A stretch of 7,580 bases of DNA, from assembly GCA_024280195.1 (NCBI GenBank), contig JAJRQP010000071.1:1-7580 (forward strand), given 5' to 3'. This DNA is from Bacteroidota bacterium (GTDB lineage: Bacteria > Bacteroidota > Bacteroidia > Flavobacteriales_D > Crocinitomicaceae). This document shows positions 5,362-7,580 of the stretch, piece by piece (the stretch's first letter is position 1; every line of letters starts with the position of its first letter). Under the pieces are notes generated by a model. That model searched no databases. It worked only from the letters and a program-made list of their open reading frames with translations, and was not told where the DNA came from. The position numbers and the translations under genes were made by a program.

Positions 5362-5371
5362 AAAAAAGTAG
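5362..5371 (+). repeat. Right copy of 10-base direct repeat (putative target-site duplication)
   Basis: An exact copy of the AAAAAAGTAG at 5149-5158, starting immediately after the right inverted-repeat arm. It ends about 30 bases before the -7 element of the tRNA-Leu promoter, so an insertion here would have replaced the DNA directly upstream of the core promoter. Confidence 0.6.
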
Positions 5372-5402
5372 TGTTTTTATTTATAGATAAGAAAAAATTA
5401 AA

Positions 5403-5410
5403 TATCTTTG
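5403..5410 (+). promoter_or_regulatory. Likely -7 promoter element of tRNA-Leu
   Basis: TATCTTTG matches TAnnTTTG exactly and lies 34 bases before the tRNA's 5' end, which predicts a start near 5417 and a leader of about 27 bases. No TTG is present at the -33 position, only T-rich sequence (about 5374-5384). Position before a stable RNA gene makes this the most believable promoter in the window. Confidence 0.6.
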
Positions 5411-5444
5411 CACTCCATTTTGAAGTAAGTGGAAATGAATTATT

Positions 5445-5526
5445 GCGGATGTGGTGAAATTGGTAGACACGCTAGACTTAGGATCTAGTGCCGCGAGGTG
5501 TGTGGGTTCGAGTCCCTCCATCCGCA
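5445..5526 (+). tRNA. tRNA-Leu (anticodon UAG)
   Basis: A class II tRNA. The acceptor stem GCGGATG (5445-5451) pairs fully with CATCCGC (5519-5525), with A5526 as discriminator. The D-stem GTG/CAC is at 5454-5456 and 5468-5470, with GG in the loop. The anticodon stem CTAGA/TCTAG (5472-5476, 5484-5488) carries the loop CTTAGGA, with the anticodon TAG at 5479-5481, which reads CUN leucine codons. The long variable arm (5489-5501) has a GCGA loop, as expected for leucine. The T-loop is TTCGAGT (5507-5513). The T-stem has four G-C pairs and one T-T mismatch (5503 with 5517). CCA is not encoded and must be added after transcription. A terminator follows 10 bases later. Confidence 0.96.
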
Positions 5527-5536
5527 CAATAAATGG

Positions 5537-5566
5537 ATGGTATAAGATAGACTTATACCATTTTTT
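5537..5566 (+). terminator. Intrinsic terminator after tRNA-Leu
   Basis: ATGGTATAAG (5537-5546) pairs perfectly with CTTATACCAT (5552-5561) around the loop ATAGA, followed by a T run to 5566. This is a 10-base stem ahead of a U tract and should end the tRNA transcript 28 bases before the trigger factor start. The stem is AT-rich, so some read-through into tig is possible. Confidence 0.85.
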
Positions 5567-5593
5567 GTTTAAAAACGACGTAAAAGTAAAAAG

Positions 5594-6946
5594 ATGAATA
5601 TTGTTCGTGAAGATATTGATGCTTTAAATGCAAAACTCAAAGTGGTTGTTGCCCCTGAAGATTACAAAGGGAAAGTAGAAAGCATACTGGAAAAGCATCG
5701 TAAAACTGCAAATATCCCAGGTTTCAGATCTGGAAAAATCCCTATGGGAATGATTAAAAAGCAATACGGAAAAGGTGTTTTATCTGAAGAGTTGAATAGA
5801 ATCGTTAACGAATCGTTACAAAAATTCATTACAGAGAATAAGATTGACATTCTTGGAAATCCAATACCTTCTGAAGATGCAAAATTTGTCGGAGATTTTG
5901 ATAAACCAGAATCTTTTGAGTTTAGTTATGATTTAGGGCTTGCTCCTGATGTTAAGGTTGCGCTTTCTTCAAAAAACAAGTTCGATTACTTTAAAGTGAA
6001 AATCGACAAGAAATTAATGGAGAAACAAATCGAAGATTTACGTCGTCGATATGGGAAATTAATTTCTGCAGATGTAGTTGGAGAGAAGGATATGATTTTA
6101 GCTCAATTTGTTGAGTTAAATGAGGATGAATCAATCAATGAGAATGGAATTCTTCATTCTTCTACCATTTCAATGGAGTTTGTTGACGATAAGAAGACAA
6201 CAAAAGAGTTGATGGGGAAGAAGGTAGGTGACAAAGTAATCGTTAATCCTGCAAATGTTTCTAAAGGTGGAAAAGATACAGCAGCAATGCTAGGAATCAC
6301 CGAGGCTGAATTGACGAACATTTCAGACAAGTTCCAAATGACGATTACTGAGATCAAAGGAATGGAAATGGCAGAATTAAACACCGAGTTGTACGACAAA
6401 TTGTTTGGGGAAGGTGCTGTAAAAGATGAAAAAGAATTGAAAGCTAGAATCAAATCTGATTTAGAGGGGATGTTCTCGAATGATTCTGATAAATTATTGA
6501 CTCGTTCTGTTTATGAGCAGCTGTTAGAGAAAACGAAGGTTGACTTACCAGATGCATTCATGAAGCGTTGGATAAAATTATCTAATGAGAAAGATATTTC
6601 TGATGAACAAATCGAGGCGGAATATGGTGGTTATGCAAAAGGTTTGAAATGGCAATTGATCCAAGGAAAAATCTTTAAGGATAATGATATCAAATTAGAG
6701 CAAGAAGAGGTGATTAACTTCACAAAAGGTTTATTAGTGAGTAATTATGCTCAATATGGAATGCCTGCTCCTGAAGATAAAGAATTAACAGAATCTGCAA
6801 TGCAAGTTTTGCAGAATCAAGAAGAAGCTGCTCGTATTTACGATATGTTAGGAGAGCAAAAATTAACTTCTTTCTTTAAGAATACAGTTAAGCTAAACGA
6901 GAAAGAAATCGATTACGATAAGTTTGTTGAAATGGCAGCAAAGTAA
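5594..6946 (+). CDS. tig: Trigger factor (ribosome-associated chaperone)
   Basis: Trigger factor binds near the ribosome exit tunnel and shields nascent chains. The 450-residue product is close to the usual size (432 in E. coli). The N-terminal ribosome-binding domain (about 1-115) contains the signature GFRSGKIP at 43-50, used to dock on ribosomal protein L23. The middle region (about 155-257) occupies the place of the FKBP-type PPIase domain but is divergent: the usual VDG-type and aromatic pocket motifs are not recognisable, and it carries GKKVGDKVIVNPANVSKGG at 208-226. Prolyl isomerase activity is therefore doubtful, as I understand for many Bacteroidota homologues. The helical C-terminal chaperone arms cover about 258-450, ending FVEMAAK. 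The ATG at 5594 gives the standard start MNIVREDIDALNAKLKV. No clear TAnnTTTG promoter lies between the tRNA terminator and the gene, so read-through or a non-consensus promoter is likely. Confidence 0.95.
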   Translation: MNIVREDIDALNAKLKVVVAPEDYKGKVESILEKHRKTANIPGFRSGKIPMGMIKKQYGKGVLSEELNRIVNESLQKFITENKIDILGNPIPSEDAKFVGDFDKPESFEFSYDLGLAPDVKVALSSKNKFDYFKVKIDKKLMEKQIEDLRRRYGKLISADVVGEKDMILAQFVELNEDESINENGILHSSTISMEFVDDKKTTKELMGKKVGDKVIVNPANVSKGGKDTAAMLGITEAELTNISDKFQMTITEIKGMEMAELNTELYDKLFGEGAVKDEKELKARIKSDLEGMFSNDSDKLLTRSVYEQLLEKTKVDLPDAFMKRWIKLSNEKDISDEQIEAEYGGYAKGLKWQLIQGKIFKDNDIKLEQEEVINFTKGLLVSNYAQYGMPAPEDKELTESAMQVLQNQEEAARIYDMLGEQKLTSFFKNTVKLNEKEIDYDKFVEMAAK

Positions 6947-6967
6947 TTGAAGAATAAATACTTGGAT

Positions 6968-7000
6968 AAAGCGGTGCATTTTTTAATGTTCCGCTTTTTT
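6968..7000 (+). terminator. Intrinsic terminator of tig, possibly bidirectional
   Basis: AAAGCGG (6968-6974) pairs with CCGCTTT (6991-6997). Inside, after one T-T mismatch, GCATT (6976-6980) pairs with AATGT (6985-6989) around TTTT. The T run extends to 7000. It begins 21 bases after the tig stop. The minus-strand gene stops at 7002-7000, so the same hairpin may also end that transcript, although the T run on that side is short (CTTTATCC). Confidence 0.88.
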
Positions 7001-7580
7001 CATTTAAGGTATTTAATTAAATGTTCCAGCTTATCTGTTTGAATCATGTCTGGAAATTTTGCAACAGCACTCTTATTCTCTTTTTTAGAATTTACTCCCC
7101 AAATGGTCACGAATTTATTGAGTGAATGGGCAAGTTCAACTTCTTCTTTAGTGATGTTTGCGTTAGAGATGGTTACACCAAATAGGTTGAGGTTACTTGC
7201 GGACTGAATTCCGTCGGTAAATGTTAATGGATTTACAAACTGCCTAATAAGCGGGTCTTTTTGTTGTAATAAAACAATAAACTCCTCTTCTCGGATTTCT
7301 GTAAATGCACTTTGATGTAATTGATAGAATGAAAATAAAGCAGTTATCGCATCCGTATAGCCATTGTAGTAATCTAAATAATTTTCCGTTGAACCTCCAT
7401 AAATTTTAATGTCAAAAGTGAAAATAAAATCTTTGTAGTTTGGAAGATTATCCAACAAATTTCTCAGTTTGACGATTTTATAGGGGGAGTATAGATTAGA
7501 AGTGTATTGAGCATTCTTTAATTCGTTCCAGTTATTTTCTCTAATTCTACCAGAAAGATTCGTCTTGTCTTGTAAGAGAA
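7000..7580 (-). CDS. Glycerophosphodiester phosphodiesterase-like protein, C-terminal fragment
   Basis: The minus-strand frame stays open from the right edge to the TGA at 7002-7000, giving 192 residues. The TTG near 7458 is internal, not a start, because family-like sequence continues upstream of it. GDPD enzymes (PF03009) cleave glycerophosphodiesters to glycerol-3-phosphate and an alcohol. The order of blocks fits their C-terminal two thirds, numbering from the first complete codon: LLQDKTNLSGRI at 1-12 (family pattern D.T.nG.G.v), PYKIVKLRNLL at 32-42 (iPtLeevL), FTFDIKIY at 53-60 (the IEiK strand) and LAHSLNKFVTIWGVNSKK at 149-166, then FPDMIQTDKLEHL at 175-187 (the closing PDgi.TD..). 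The catalytic HE and H motifs would lie beyond the edge. Asp56 stands where the family's metal-binding Glu is expected. Assignment rests on motif order, not on a database match. Confidence 0.75.
   Translation of the reverse strand, partial: LLQDKTNLSGRIRENNWNELKNAQYTSNLYSPYKIVKLRNLLDNLPNYKDFIFTFDIKIYGGSTENYLDYYNGYTDAITALFSFYQLHQSAFTEIREEEFIVLLQQKDPLIRQFVNPLTFTDGIQSASNLNLFGVTISNANITKEEVELAHSLNKFVTIWGVNSKKENKSAVAKFPDMIQTDKLEHLIKYLK

Noticed and set aside
7000..7458. Right-edge gene as a complete 152-residue protein starting at a TTG
   Set aside because: The frame is open beyond it to the window edge and the added residues match the GDPD pattern, so the gene is truncated by the window.
1..7580. 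Defence, toxin-antitoxin, prophage or integrase system
   Set aside because: No recognisable nuclease other than RuvC, no paired small toxin/antitoxin genes, no phage or integrase motifs, and no tRNA-derived attachment repeat were seen.

Overview
The window looks like chromosomal DNA from a member of the Bacteroidota, most likely the Flavobacteriales. It is AT-rich. Likely promoters match the TAnnTTTG (-7) element typical of this phylum, and start codons mostly lack a clear Shine-Dalgarno sequence. It also carries a DUF3127 protein, a family known mainly from Bacteroidota, and a trigger factor with a divergent PPIase domain. A genus cannot be named from the sequence alone.

Layout, left to right. 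Positions 1-708 (minus) hold ruvC followed two bases later by the first 49 codons of a secreted protein that resembles the start of parallel beta-helix proteins. Positions 722-2754 (plus) hold a divergent, overlapping pair: a flippase-like membrane protein of the LPG-synthase transmembrane family and a membrane-anchored family 2 glycosyltransferase. Converging on them from the minus strand are an uncharacterised lipoprotein (2756-3187), a strong terminator (3215-3244), an SSB-like DUF3127 protein (3267-3647), a flavin reductase-family protein (3704-4600) and a second uncharacterised lipoprotein (4704-5072).

The gene-free stretch 5073-5444 is not empty. It contains nested imperfect inverted repeats (5159-5361) flanked by a perfect 10-base direct repeat, which looks like a miniature inverted-repeat transposable element (MITE) sitting just upstream of the promoter of a tRNA-Leu(UAG) gene. 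After the tRNA come a clean intrinsic terminator, the trigger factor gene (5594-6946), another terminator, and, on the minus strand, the C-terminal part of a glycerophosphodiester phosphodiesterase-like gene that runs off the right edge.

Most of this is housekeeping or envelope biology: Holliday-junction resolution, a sugar-transfer/flippase pair, protein folding and small surface lipoproteins. I do not see a defence island, CRISPR array, toxin-antitoxin pair or integrase. The best leads are the MITE candidate and the DUF3127 protein, whose last six residues copy the partner-recruiting tip of SSB.
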